Below, piece by piece: positions 15,164 to 22,969 of a stretch of DNA of 33,904 nt. Source of the DNA: Acidimicrobiales bacterium (GTDB taxonomy: Bacteria > Actinomycetota > Acidimicrobiia > Acidimicrobiales > Aldehydirespiratoraceae). The stretch is from contig JAJCXW010000037.1 of the NCBI GenBank assembly GCA_029263235.1, positions 1-33,904 on the forward strand. The letters run 5' to 3'. The translations under genes were made by a program, and so were the position numbers. Position 1 is the first letter of the stretch. The number at the start of each line of letters is the position of its first letter. Below the pieces are notes generated by a model. It worked only from the letters and a program-made list of their open reading frames with translations. It was not told the DNA's origin and did not search any database.

Positions 15164-15630
15164 TTCTCGGATTCCAAGTCGGCCTGTGCCAGTTGCTCAT
15201 GGACCCACCGACCGACGGGATCATCTCCGCCGGCCAAGAACCATGCGTAGTGCGCATGCAGGCACTTCACCCCGCGACGGGTACCGCCCACCCCAGCAGA
15301 TGGCCTCGGGCCCGCATGGGTCTCGGGAATGACCGCGTCGCGTTCGTCGGCATAGCGACGATGAGCATCGAGCAGTTCATCGGGATCCACCGCTGCTTCG
15401 GCGTTGCCGACCCCGCCTGCTGATTCCAGCCGACCGACATCGCGTCGCTCCCGGCGGCCCACCAGCCAGTAGAGGGTCGGCATCGGTGTCCCGTCGTCGA
15501 GCAGAGGTGCGTTGCGCAACACGACGGGATCGCCTGTGGCGTCGCGCACGACGACCTCGAACTGCCCTCCAGGGGCTCGACCGAGGAGTTCTTCCACGCG
15601 GTCGCGGTCGGAAGGCGCGACTGAATCCAC
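15160..15630 (-). CDS. DUF501 protein
   Basis: This 156-residue protein ends with the DUF501 signature RGVKCLHAHYAWFLAGG followed by DPVGRWV, including an invariant-looking Cys and two His that could bind metal. The N-terminal half (GRAPGGQFEVVVR, then PTLYWLVGRRERRDV) fits the family. The function is unknown; it is typically encoded between ftsB and ppx, as Rv1025 is in M. tuberculosis. GTG 15630 lies 11 bases after coxG, so it is probably now read from the cox-module transcript, and it is coupled to ppx. The weak Shine-Dalgarno leaves the start slightly uncertain. Confidence 0.92.
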   Translation of the reverse strand: MDSVAPSDRDRVEELLGRAPGGQFEVVVRDATGDPVVLRNAPLLDDGTPMPTLYWLVGRRERRDVGRLESAGGVGNAEAAVDPDELLDAHRRYADERDAVIPETHAGPRPSAGVGGTRRGVKCLHAHYAWFLAGGDDPVGRWVHEQLAQADLESEK

Positions 15631-15641
15631 CGGCTGAACGT

Positions 15642-16301
15642 CTACTTCCGCAGGAGCCGGCGCAGGATCAGAATCAACACGACCACACCAACTATCGGCG
15701 CCAGCCGCTTCAGCACCGGGGTGCCGGCGGCGTCGAGCAGATCGACGGCTTTCGGTTCGGGCATATCGACCTTGCGGGGTCCGGACTCGGCACCCTGCTC
15801 ATCGGGCTGGTCGGCCGCAGGAGCCTCGTCGGCCGACTCGTCGGAGACCTCAGAGTCGGTGTCGAGCATGGCTTTGAGATTGTCGGCGAACTGACCCATG
15901 ATCTTCGCGCTCACATCGGCCATCACCCCCCGCCCGAACTGGGCAACCTTGCCGGTGACCTTCAGGTCGGTGTTGACCTCGACTCGTGTCGACGTATCAG
16001 ACAGAGCCTCGAGATCGGCGGTGATGACGGCCTCAGCATTGCCGGCTCCGCGAGTGTCGCGCCCTTTGGCATTGAGAACGGCCCGGTGATCGTCGTCGTT
16101 CTTCTCGGCGAACGTTGCCGTGCCCTTGTACTGAGCGGTGATGGGCCCGACCTTGATCTTGACGATGCCGCGGTATTCGTCGCCCTCGATCTCCTGGAGT
16201 TGGGCGCCGGGCAGACACGGTGCGATGCGTTCGACATCGGTGAGAACGGCCCACGCCTCGTCGATTGGTCGGTGTATCTCGAACGAGTTGCTCAGCTCCA
16301 T
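15642..16301 (-). CDS. coxG: CoxG-like SRPBCC protein with C-terminal membrane anchor
   Basis: This 219-residue protein starts with a CoxG/SRPBCC domain (about residues 1-145): MELSNSFEIHRPIDEAWAVL, then PCLPGAQLQEIEGDEYRG, and KVGPITAQYKGTATF. An acidic, Pro/Ala-rich linker leads to a single hydrophobic C-terminal helix (LAPIVGVVVLILILRRLLRK). In CO-oxidising bacteria CoxG tethers the Mo-hydroxylase to the membrane, with a lipid or quinone suggested as ligand. Its start overlaps the end of the MocA-like gene by 10 bases. It is the last cox gene before the DUF501-ppx block. Confidence 0.92.
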   Translation of the reverse strand: MELSNSFEIHRPIDEAWAVLTDVERIAPCLPGAQLQEIEGDEYRGIVKIKVGPITAQYKGTATFAEKNDDDHRAVLNAKGRDTRGAGNAEAVITADLEALSDTSTRVEVNTDLKVTGKVAQFGRGVMADVSAKIMGQFADNLKAMLDTDSEVSDESADEAPAADQPDEQGAESGPRKVDMPEPKAVDLLDAAGTPVLKRLAPIVGVVVLILILRRLLRK

Positions 16302-16876
16302 CGCCGCAGATCCTCCACAGTGTCGATGTCGGCCGGATTGCCCTCACAGGGTACCGAATGAACCAACTCTGGGCGTGCTCGCATCAGAGCCCTGGCCCCC
16401 TCGTCTCCGCCGACGGGAAGCGACGACCACATCGACGAGGCGAGCTTCACCGGCGGTCGCCGATCCTTTCCGAACTCGGCCACAACGAGGTCGTGTTCGG
16501 AATCGCCGACAGCGCGCCACACATCGGCCGATACACCGGGCTGGTCACCCAGACCGACCACGATGGCAGAGTGGCCACGGGAGTCTGCGTAGCCGACAGC
16601 GGCTCGTAGCGATGTCGATTGGCCGTCGTTCCACCGATCGTTCTGGATGACGGTGACATCGTCGGGCAGCACCTCGGTCAGGTCGACCGCTCCTTGCACC
16701 ACGACCACTTCGTCGAAGCCGGCGCGCCTGACAGCGTCTACCACGATCCGTACCATCGGCGTGCCATCGATCGAGACCAACAGCTTGTGGGTGTCGCCGA
16801 GGAACCTGGTCCCTCCGCCTGCGGCGAGCACAACGCCTGCCATGGTGCGGTCCGGCTGCTCGGGTTGAGGTTGCAT
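16292..16876 (-). CDS. MocA-like molybdenum cofactor cytidylyltransferase
   Basis: This 194-residue NTP-transferase has the Rossmann-like nucleotide signature VVLAAGGGTRFLGDTHKLL, then QNDRWNDGQSTSLRAAV and GLGDQPGVSADVW, as in MocA and MobA. In this context it most likely adds CMP to molybdopterin to make the cytosine dinucleotide cofactor used by CoxL-type enzymes. GRRPPVKL-like sequence and EGNPADIDTVEDLRRW close the domain. ATG 16876 has GGAGGG almost touching it, too close for an ideal site, so ATG 16843 (MAGVVLAAGG) is an alternative. It is divergent from the DUF6941-like gene across about 40 bases. Confidence 0.85.
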   Translation of the reverse strand: MQPQPEQPDRTMAGVVLAAGGGTRFLGDTHKLLVSIDGTPMVRIVVDAVRRAGFDEVVVVQGAVDLTEVLPDDVTVIQNDRWNDGQSTSLRAAVGYADSRGHSAIVVGLGDQPGVSADVWRAVGDSEHDLVVAEFGKDRRPPVKLASSMWSSLPVGGDEGARALMRARPELVHSVPCEGNPADIDTVEDLRRWS

Positions 16877-16915
16877 CCCTCCATTGTGGCGCCGCGAACA
16901 CCAGACGCTGCACGT

Positions 16916-17428
16916 ATGGTGAAACCAATGGAACCAATGGACCCCTCTATGGCCGTAACCCCTCTGTTGGGTCGGGTCACGATGCTGTTCGCCGACGCCG
17001 CTCAAGTAGCCGACCGCAAGCTCTATGTCCTCGGCGGAGGACTCACCGTCATCGGACCCAAGCCGCAGCCGGTCGGTGTTGCCATCGGAATCGAAGTCCC
17101 CTGGGATCGCGCCAACGTCTCACACGAATGGCGACTCGAACTCCTCGACGAGGACGGTCATCCGGTGCTGGTCGGAGAACAGCCAGTGGCGGTGGCCGGA
17201 CGTTTCGAAGCCGGGCGGCCATCGGGCCTGAAGCCCGGCACGCCGCTGTTGGTTCCGCTCGCCATCAACTTTCCGGGCCTGCCGGTCACTCCAGGTTCGA
17301 GCTACAACTGGCAGTTCTTGATCGATGGTTCGAGCCAAACCGACTGGCGGCTCAGCTTCCACGTTCGGGCGCCGGTCGTTCCTCCTGGCGTGGTCGCCCC
17401 ACCTCCGGCACCACCGACCGACGCCTGA
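16916..17428 (+). CDS. DUF6941-like protein
   Basis: This protein of up to 170 residues reads VTMLFADAAQVADRKLYVLG near its N-terminus, the hallmark of the DUF6941 group, then GVAIGIEVPWDRANVSHEW and WRLELLDEDGHPVLV. It looks like an all-beta domain with a Pro-rich tail (VVPPGVVAPPPAPP). No signal peptide is visible. The function is unknown. Starts are ambiguous: ATG 16916, 16928, 16937 and 16949 are all in frame and none has a clear Shine-Dalgarno, so leaderless translation is possible. It runs opposite to the surrounding cox genes and is followed by HlyIII 38 bases later. Confidence 0.8.
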   Translation: MVKPMEPMDPSMAVTPLLGRVTMLFADAAQVADRKLYVLGGGLTVIGPKPQPVGVAIGIEVPWDRANVSHEWRLELLDEDGHPVLVGEQPVAVAGRFEAGRPSGLKPGTPLLVPLAINFPGLPVTPGSSYNWQFLIDGSSQTDWRLSFHVRAPVVPPGVVAPPPAPPTDA

Positions 17429-17466
17429 CCCCATCGGATCGATCCGAGTTGTCTACGCTTGACCCG

Positions 17467-18156
17467 ATGACAGCCCCCGCACCATCTGATGCTCCCGTGA
17501 TCGAACGGACCCCACCCCGGCTGATCAAGCCGTTGATGAGGGGCCGCTCCCACGAATACGCGTTCATCGCGTCGCTCACCCTCGCTCCGATCATGATCGT
17601 GCTCGCTCCGGGTATTGCCCCTCGATTCGTGGTGGCGATCTACGTTCTCGGGATCACAGGCCTATTCGGGATCAGCGCCCTCTACCACCGACCGACATGG
17701 GGCCCGACCGGCCACGCGTTGATGCGCCGACTCGATCATTCGATGATCTTCATCGCGATATCGGCCACCTACACGCCGATAGCGGTGTTCGCCCTCGACG
17801 ACGGCATCGGAACTCTCGTTCTGTGGGTGGTGTGGCTGGGAACCCTGAGCGGAATCATCCTTCACAATCTCTGGCCCCGAGCCCCCTATCACCTCAGCGC
17901 GGTTCCCTATGTGGCCGTCGGATGGGTGGCCGTTCTCGCCATGAACGACATCTGGGATGCCCTCGGGGTGGCCGGATTCGTTCTGGTGGTGGTCGGCGGC
18001 GGGCTCTACACGATCGGCGCTCTCGTCTATGCGCTCCGTCGCCCCGACCCATGGCCCTCCACATTCGGTTATCACGAGATCTTCCACCTGCTGGTGATCT
18101 CGGCCGCGGCCCTGCACTACGTCAACTTCGTGTTTGTGGTGCTGCCAAAGGCCTGA
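17467..18156 (+). CDS. Hemolysin III / PAQR-family membrane protein
   Basis: This 229-residue protein has seven predicted membrane helices. PAQR/HlyIII metal-site motifs are present: SALYHRP (S-x3-H), RRLDHSMIFIAISATYTP (D with H) and HEIFHLLVISAAALHYV (H-x3-H). Relatives are possible metal-dependent lipid hydrolases or receptors; despite the name, haemolytic activity is rarely shown. ATG 17467 is preferred because the open frame upstream of it lies in the previous gene. Its end is only 3 bases from the convergent xdhC gene. Its relation to the Mo-hydroxylase cluster is unclear. Confidence 0.92.
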   Translation: MTAPAPSDAPVIERTPPRLIKPLMRGRSHEYAFIASLTLAPIMIVLAPGIAPRFVVAIYVLGITGLFGISALYHRPTWGPTGHALMRRLDHSMIFIAISATYTPIAVFALDDGIGTLVLWVVWLGTLSGIILHNLWPRAPYHLSAVPYVAVGWVAVLAMNDIWDALGVAGFVLVVVGGGLYTIGALVYALRRPDPWPSTFGYHEIFHLLVISAAALHYVNFVFVVLPKA

Positions 18157-18159
18157 CCA

Positions 18160-18945
18160 TCAACCGTGTATCGGGCCCTCGGTGTCGCTGAGGGACTTGG
18201 CCTGACGGCCGGTTCGACGGCCGATCATCTCCGACACGATCGACACCGCTGTCTCTTCCGGGGTGCGAGCCCCGATGTCGAGCCCGATGGGTGAGCACAG
18301 CCGCGCCAGTCCGGCTTGGTCGACGCCGGCTTCGCGCAGCTTCTCGGCTCGGGCAGCGTGGGTCCGCCTGCTCCCCATCACGCCGATGTAGCCGACATCG
18401 GTGGCCAACGCCGACACCACCGCCGGCACGTCGAACTTCACATCGTGGGTGAGAATGCAGATGGCATCGCGTGGCCCCAGCTTGTCGCTGATCTCGTCGA
18501 TCACCCGATTGGGCCAGTCGACCACCACCTCATGGGCCATCGGGAATCGGGCGGCGGTGGCAAACACCGGTCGGGCGTCGCAGACGGTGACCCGGTATCC
18601 GAGGACTCTCGCTATCTTGGCCAGCGCGCCGGTGAAGTCGACCGCTCCGAAGATCAGCATTCGCGGCGGCGGCGCGAAACTCTCGATGAACACCGAGACC
18701 GTTTCTTCACGGGCCTCCCCGTGGGATCCGTAGTGCCTCACCCCTGAACGTCCCGCGGCGAGCTCTCCGATGCTGTCGCGTTCGGTTACACGGTTGAGAT
18801 CTTCGTCGCCGAGTGACCCTTCGATGCGGCCGCCGATGCCCACGAGCATCTTCGCTCCCACTCCCGGGCCCGACACGATGGTGGCCAACGCCACCGGCGT
18901 CTCGGCACGAATCGCCTCTCGGAAGGTGTCGTAGAGGCCGGTCAC
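18160..18945 (-). CDS. XdhC family protein, middle and C-terminal part
   Basis: This 261-residue piece begins with GTG 18945 (VTGLYDTFREAIRA), 4 bases after the stop of the N-terminal piece. It covers the linker (VALATIVSGPGVGAKMLV) and the XdhC_C Rossmann domain, RMLIFGAVDFTGALAKIARV, followed by GYRVTVCDARPVFATAARFP and GYIGVMGSRRT. XdhC proteins receive Mo cofactor, promote its sulfuration and insert it into Mo-hydroxylases. Actinobacterial relatives are usually one chain of about 370-380 residues. Deleting one T after TGG (18953) would join the two pieces as EPLDWDRVTGLYDTF. This may be a real split, an error or a frameshift. Confidence 0.88.
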   Translation of the reverse strand: MTGLYDTFREAIRAETPVALATIVSGPGVGAKMLVGIGGRIEGSLGDEDLNRVTERDSIGELAAGRSGVRHYGSHGEAREETVSVFIESFAPPPRMLIFGAVDFTGALAKIARVLGYRVTVCDARPVFATAARFPMAHEVVVDWPNRVIDEISDKLGPRDAICILTHDVKFDVPAVVSALATDVGYIGVMGSRRTHAARAEKLREAGVDQAGLARLCSPIGLDIGARTPEETAVSIVSEMIGRRTGRQAKSLSDTEGPIHG

Positions 18946-18949
18946 GCGA

Positions 18950-19264
18950 TCACCAGTCGAGCGGTTCGATGAACAGGTGGATGGTGCCACCGCAGGTCAG
19001 ACCGACTGCGAACGCATCGTCGTCGCTGTAGCCGAAGGTCACCATGCGGCGGTCGCCGGACTCGATCACGTCGAGAGCCTCGGTCACCACGGCGCCTTCG
19101 ACACATCCGCCCGACACCGATCCGATGACATCACCGTGCTCCGACACAGCCATGGCAGCGCCGGGCAGGCGGGGACCTGAACCCTCAACTTCGACAACAC
19201 GGGCGATCGCCACTCTCAGGCCGTCTTCGATCCAAGGATCGAGATCATCGAGCAGTTCTTTCAT
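18950..19264 (-). CDS. XdhC/CoxI N-terminal domain protein
   Basis: This 104-residue chain is an entire XdhC_CoxI domain: VAIARVVEVEGSGPRLPGAA, then GDVIGSVSGGCVEGAVV with the conserved SGGCVE cysteine used in Mo-cofactor handling, and GLTCGGTIHLFIEPLDW at the end. It stops at TGA 18952-18950, just where actinobacterial full-length XdhC proteins continue into the linker. The following GTG is in the next frame. ATG 19264 has GGAGAG very close and AGGA further upstream. It lies 45 bases after coxE. It presumably works with the downstream half as one maturation factor. Confidence 0.88.
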   Translation of the reverse strand: MKELLDDLDPWIEDGLRVAIARVVEVEGSGPRLPGAAMAVSEHGDVIGSVSGGCVEGAVVTEALDVIESGDRRMVTFGYSDDDAFAVGLTCGGTIHLFIEPLDW

Positions 19265-19309
19265 CTCTCCATCCTGGTCAGACGACAGCGGGAAGACAGC
19301 AAGGATGCC

Positions 19310-20458
19310 TCACCGACGCCCGATCTGGGCACGAGGCCGGTCCGGATCGAGAATCAGGCCAGCGAGCGTCTCGAGAGAGTCGAGCGAATGCCCTTCGAGA
19401 AACTCATCGACATGGGGCAAGGCCGCGGCCATGCCACGAGCGAGCGGTTGGTAACCCGGCGAGGCCTTCAGCGGGTTGACCCACACCACTCGGTGCGCCA
19501 CACGATGGAGCCGTCCCATTTGCTCATCCATCTCAGCTGGCTCGCCCCGGTCCCAGCCATCGGACAGGATCACGACCACGGCTCCTCGTGCCATGCCTCG
19601 GCATCCCCATTCGTCGTTGAACGCACGCAGCCCGTCGCCGAGCCGGGTTCCGCCCGACCAATCGGCCACGGCTTTCCCGACCGCAGCAAGGGCTCGATCG
19701 GGATCGCGGCTCGACAGCTCGCGGGTCAGTCGGGTGAGCCTGGTGCCGAGGGCGAACGCTTCCACCCTCGTTCGGCCGGCCACGGTTGCGTGAAGGAACC
19801 GCATGAGGGCGTTGGCGTAGCTCTCCATCGAACCCGACACATCGAGTAGCAGGACGATCCGACGAGGGCGCTCCCCCGGGGTGGTGCGAGCCAGACGCAT
19901 GGGTTCGCCACCGGCCCTCAGGGCCAGGCGAACCGTTCGCCGCATATCGGGAACCCCGGAACCTCTCGAGATCGGCCGGCGGCGGCGACTCCGCCTGGAC
20001 GGCCCCCCGACCTGCATCTGCTCCATGAGCCGCCTCGATTGCTCGAGCTCCTCGTCGCTGTAGGCCGCAAAGTCCTTGTGTCGCAGTGTCTCGGTCGAGC
20101 TGTAGGTGACCGTGATGGTGTCGTCGCCGTCCGGGCCCTGCTCCATGTCGCCTTCGGCCGCGTCGGGATCGTCGGTCTCCATCGAGATCGAGACCTCGTC
20201 CTGGGGTGGCCGCCAGACCAGCCCGGACGGGATTCCTCCCCAGTACGCCACGAAGATGCCGTTGAAGATCGCTATGTCCTCGGGTCGGTGAACGAGAGTG
20301 GATCGCGCCGACCAGTACACGCCTGCCGGATCGTCGATTCCGACCGCGGCCAACGCCTCAGCGAACAGCATCGAGGAGGTCAGCGACACCGGGTGACCGG
20401 ATCGGCGCAACGTCGAGACGAACCCGACTGCGGCGGTCTCAGGAATGATTGACCGCAC
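19310..20458 (-). CDS. coxE: CoxE-like VWA-domain protein
   Basis: This 382-residue protein has a helical N-terminal half, a very basic patch (RRSRRRRPISRG) near 155-165 and a C-terminal VWA domain with the MIDAS motif D206-V-S-G-S in LLLDVSGSMESY, later ILSDGWDRG. In Oligotropha CO dehydrogenase assembly, CoxE partners the AAA ATPase CoxD to sulfurate and metallate the Mo site. GTG 20458 overlaps coxD by 20 bases, implying coupling. No membrane segment is seen, so it is cytosolic. The acidic stretch at 94-113 is variable in relatives. Confidence 0.92.
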   Translation of the reverse strand: MRSIIPETAAVGFVSTLRRSGHPVSLTSSMLFAEALAAVGIDDPAGVYWSARSTLVHRPEDIAIFNGIFVAYWGGIPSGLVWRPPQDEVSISMETDDPDAAEGDMEQGPDGDDTITVTYSSTETLRHKDFAAYSDEELEQSRRLMEQMQVGGPSRRSRRRRPISRGSGVPDMRRTVRLALRAGGEPMRLARTTPGERPRRIVLLLDVSGSMESYANALMRFLHATVAGRTRVEAFALGTRLTRLTRELSSRDPDRALAAVGKAVADWSGGTRLGDGLRAFNDEWGCRGMARGAVVVILSDGWDRGEPAEMDEQMGRLHRVAHRVVWVNPLKASPGYQPLARGMAAALPHVDEFLEGHSLDSLETLAGLILDPDRPRAQIGRR

Positions 20459-21368
20459 GAGCCGCAGTCAGAACGACCGAGAGATCATGGTCTCGGACCC
20501 GTTCATGATCTTCGCGGTACTTCAAGAGTGTGCCGAGGGTGTCCTCCACGTGGGCTTCCACCAACTCGTCGTCGCCGAGGAGAGTGAGGGCCCGGGCCCA
20601 GTCGATCGTTTCGGCGACACCCGGCGGCTTGTAGAGACCCATCTCGCGTATCGAAGCGGTGGCCGCCGCGACCTGCGCGGCCAATCTGTCGCTCACCTCT
20701 GGAGCCCGAATTCGGATGATGCTGATCTCTCGGGCGAGATCGGGATGCTCAACCCAGTGGTAGAGGCAGCGCCTCTTCAACGCGTCGTGCACGTCGCGTG
20801 TGCGATTCGATGTCACCACCACGATCGGTGGCTCGATGGCGGAGAATGTTCCTACCTCGGGAACGGTGACCGAGTAGTCGGCCAGAATCTCCAGGAGGAA
20901 CGCCTCGAACTCGTCGTCGGCCCGATCGACCTCGTCGATGAGCAGCACCGGCGGCGGTCCGTCGCCGTGGGCGATGGCTTGCAGAAGTGGCCGGCGTACG
21001 AGGAACCTCTCGGCGTAGAGCTCATCCTCGAGTTCGTCGGACGACACATCAGCGGCCCGTCCGGTGGCCTCGGCGCTGCGAAGATGGAGCAGCTGGCGGG
21101 AGTAGTCCCATTCGTAGACCGCTTGGGAGACGTCGATGCCCTCATAGCACTGGAGGCGGATGAGCGGCCCACCGATCCAGTCGGCGAGCACTCGAGCGAC
21201 CTCGGTCTTGCCTACCCCCGGATCGCCTTCGAGCAACAGTGGGCGATGCAGACGCAGGGCCAGGAATATCGACGTGGCCAGGCCATCGTCGGGGAGGTAC
21301 CGGTGGGCTCGGAGCGCTTCGGCAACGGTCTCCGCCGAATCGATGGAGTTGATGTCAGGAGACGGCAT
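20439..21368 (-). CDS. coxD: CoxD-like MoxR AAA+ ATPase
   Basis: This 309-residue AAA+ ATPase has Walker A GDPGVGKT at 48-55 and Walker B LLIDEVDRAD at 142-151. The MoxR-type CYEGIDVSQAVYEWDYSRQL follows Walker A. VVVTSNRTRDVHDALKRRCL holds sensor 1 and the arginine-finger region. With its VWA partner CoxE it is expected to remodel the apo Mo-hydroxylase so that sulfur and metal can be added. It starts at ATG 21368. It heads the coxD-coxE-xdhC string, 45 bases after a 46-residue ORF. Confidence 0.94.
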   Translation of the reverse strand: MPSPDINSIDSAETVAEALRAHRYLPDDGLATSIFLALRLHRPLLLEGDPGVGKTEVARVLADWIGGPLIRLQCYEGIDVSQAVYEWDYSRQLLHLRSAEATGRAADVSSDELEDELYAERFLVRRPLLQAIAHGDGPPPVLLIDEVDRADDEFEAFLLEILADYSVTVPEVGTFSAIEPPIVVVTSNRTRDVHDALKRRCLYHWVEHPDLAREISIIRIRAPEVSDRLAAQVAAATASIREMGLYKPPGVAETIDWARALTLLGDDELVEAHVEDTLGTLLKYREDHERVRDHDLSVVLTAARAVNHS

Positions 21369-21413
21369 TCACCCAGAGTATGGGGCTGGCCACCCTTGTC
21401 CAAAGACGCCGAA

Positions 21414-21554
21414 TCAGTGGAAGAGGCGCCGAGCCCCTTCGAGGGTCTTGCTCGAGTCGACCAGAACCGAGATGGGGGCATGAGCCGACCGGAGGTCCTG
21501 ATGACGGTTCCATGCGGTGAGGAGGCTGGTGAAGTCGTCGTCGAAGTTGTGCAT
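21414..21554 (-). CDS. 46-residue small protein upstream of coxD
   Basis: A short frame from ATG 21554 to TGA 21414-21416 encodes MHNFDDDFTSLLTAWNRHQD, then a segment ending VDSSKTLEGARRLFH. Most third positions in its codons are C or G, as in neighbouring real genes, and the peptide has an amphipathic helical pattern (FTSLLTAWNRHQDLRSA). There is no signal or membrane segment. Upstream of the ATG there is no clear Shine-Dalgarno. It sits in the 308-base gap between coxD and the divergent Lrp gene; the remaining 21555-21676 is AT-richer than its surroundings and should contain both promoters. The function is unknown. Confidence 0.6.
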   Translation of the reverse strand: MHNFDDDFTSLLTAWNRHQDLRSAHAPISVLVDSSKTLEGARRLFH

Positions 21555-21676
21555 GCTCGAAGTCTACGAGATTGGGCGCAGCGATTTCGATGTTTCCAGA
21601 GGGCTGGTGGTCTAATAGTCAGTGTTTTCTCAAGTAGAATCAATCCACACAGACGATATCGAAAGCGCCATCATCA

Positions 21677-22117
21677 ATGACCGACACTATTGCTCTGCAA
21701 ATCCTCAACGAACTCCAACGCGACGGACGGATCAGCTACCGCGAGCTCGGCGAACGGGTCGGCCTATCGGCACCCGCCGTCACCGAGCGAATCCGGAGAC
21801 TCGAACGCGATGGGATCATCACCGGCTATCACGCCACGGTCGATCCGGCCGCTCTGGGCTTCCCGATGCTGGCGATCGTCCGAATCCACTCGGCGGGCCC
21901 CAAGTCCCATCGGATAGACGAACTGGCCGAACAAATGGACGAGGTCGTCGAATGCCATCGAGTCACCGGCTCCGAGAGCCACGTACTTCGAGTGCGGCTC
22001 CGCGACGTGGAACATCTCGGCGAGTTGGTGGAACAGTTCTGGGAGTACGGCGACACGATCACCAACATCGTCACCTCGACTCCGGTGGCCCACCGCAACG
22101 TGCGGGCCGCCTACTGA
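21677..22117 (+). CDS. Lrp/AsnC-family transcriptional regulator
   Basis: This 146-residue regulator has an N-terminal winged HTH (LQRDGRISYRELGERVGLSA, then VTERIRRLERDGIITGYHA) and a C-terminal RAM/AsnC ligand domain (MLAIVRIHSAG, ending EQFWEYGDTITNIVTSTPV). It would form dimers or octamers that respond to an amino acid or related small molecule. It is divergent from the small ORF and coxD, and convergent with coxM, in the centre of the Mo-hydroxylase module, so it is the best local candidate for its control. ATG 21677 lacks a strong Shine-Dalgarno. A TAGAAT -10-like hexamer lies at 21635-21640, without a good -35. Confidence 0.93.
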   Translation: MTDTIALQILNELQRDGRISYRELGERVGLSAPAVTERIRRLERDGIITGYHATVDPAALGFPMLAIVRIHSAGPKSHRIDELAEQMDEVVECHRVTGSESHVLRVRLRDVEHLGELVEQFWEYGDTITNIVTSTPVAHRNVRAAY

Positions 22118-22127
22118 AGTCAGCCCG

Positions 22128-22141
22128 GCCGCCGAAGCGGC
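22128..22141. terminator. Short hairpin between convergent Lrp and coxM
   Basis: GCCGC (22128-22132) and GCGGC (22137-22141) pair around CGAA; read on the minus strand the loop is the stable UUCG tetraloop. It lies in the 24-base space between two convergent stop codons, where a bidirectional terminator is expected. The stem is short and there is no T-run. Confidence 0.4.
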
Positions 22142-22969
22142 TCAGGTCACCCCGGAGGCCTCGAGACCACGCCTCACCAGCACCGCCGCCAGATGGGCAC
22201 GGAATTCGGCGTTGGCATTGAGATCGGCGGGGGCGTCGCACCCCTCGGCCGCCAGGGCCGAAGCATCAGCAGAGTTTGCTCCCGAACGAACAGCGTCTTC
22301 GACCGATGCTGCTCTAACCGGGCGACTGTCCATGTTGACCAGACCGATCCCCACGTTGTCGCCATCGACCAGAACGGAGGCACCGACGATCGCCCAGTCC
22401 TGAGCCCGACGGTTGAACTTCTGGAACGACCAGCCCGCCTCGGGAACCTTGGGCACACGGATCTCCGTCAAGAGTTCGGCTTCGCCAACCGCCGTCTCGA
22501 GGAAGCCGAGGAAGAAATCAGACGACGAGACCTCTCGTTGACCGTCGTGTCCTGTAATCACCATCACCGCCCGCAACGCAATGAGCGCCGAGGGAATGTC
22601 GGACGCGGGGTCTCCGTGGGCGACTGATCCACCAATGGTGCCCCGATGACGGACCTGGGGATCACCGACCTTCGACGTGGCCTCGGCCAGAAGCCCGCAC
22701 TGCGAGCGAACCAGCGGATCGTTCTCCACATCGAAGTGCCGGGTGAGGGCACCAATCGCTAGGTGATCTCCCGAGTCGTTCACATACGACAGCTCACTCA
22801 GCCGGCCGATATCGATCAGGACCGACGGAGCGGCGAGCCGAAACTTCATCAATGGCACCAACGAATGCCCGCCGGCGATGAGCTTGGCCTCGTCGCCGTG
22901 CTCGGCCAGGAGGTCGAGGGCGTGCTGGGCCGACTCCGCCCGCTGATAGTCGAAGGCCACCGGGATCAC
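22142..22969 (-). CDS. coxM: FAD-binding medium subunit of a Mo-hydroxylase (CoxM-like)
   Basis: This 275-residue flavoprotein subunit passes electrons from the 2Fe-2S subunit to quinone or another acceptor. FAD-binding motifs are AGGHSLVP at 32-39 and [14 protein letters not shown] at 111-124. The rest matches the FAD_binding_5 and CO_deh_flav_C layout ([20 protein letters not shown]). GTG 22969 overlaps the coxS stop as GTGA, giving equal translation of the two subunits. The length is normal (about 270-290). It is last in the coxL-ABC-coxS-coxM string and faces the Lrp gene. Confidence 0.95.
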   Translation of the reverse strand: MIPVAFDYQRAESAQHALDLLAEHGDEAKLIAGGHSLVPLMKFRLAAPSVLIDIGRLSELSYVNDSGDHLAIGALTRHFDVENDPLVRSQCGLLAEATSKVGDPQVRHRGTIGGSVAHGDPASDIPSALIALRAVMVITGHDGQREVSSSDFFLGFLETAVGEAELLTEIRVPKVPEAGWSFQKFNRRAQDWAIVGASVLVDGDNVGIGLVNMDSRPVRAASVEDAVRSGANSADASALAAEGCDAPADLNANAEFRAHLAAVLVRRGLEASGVT

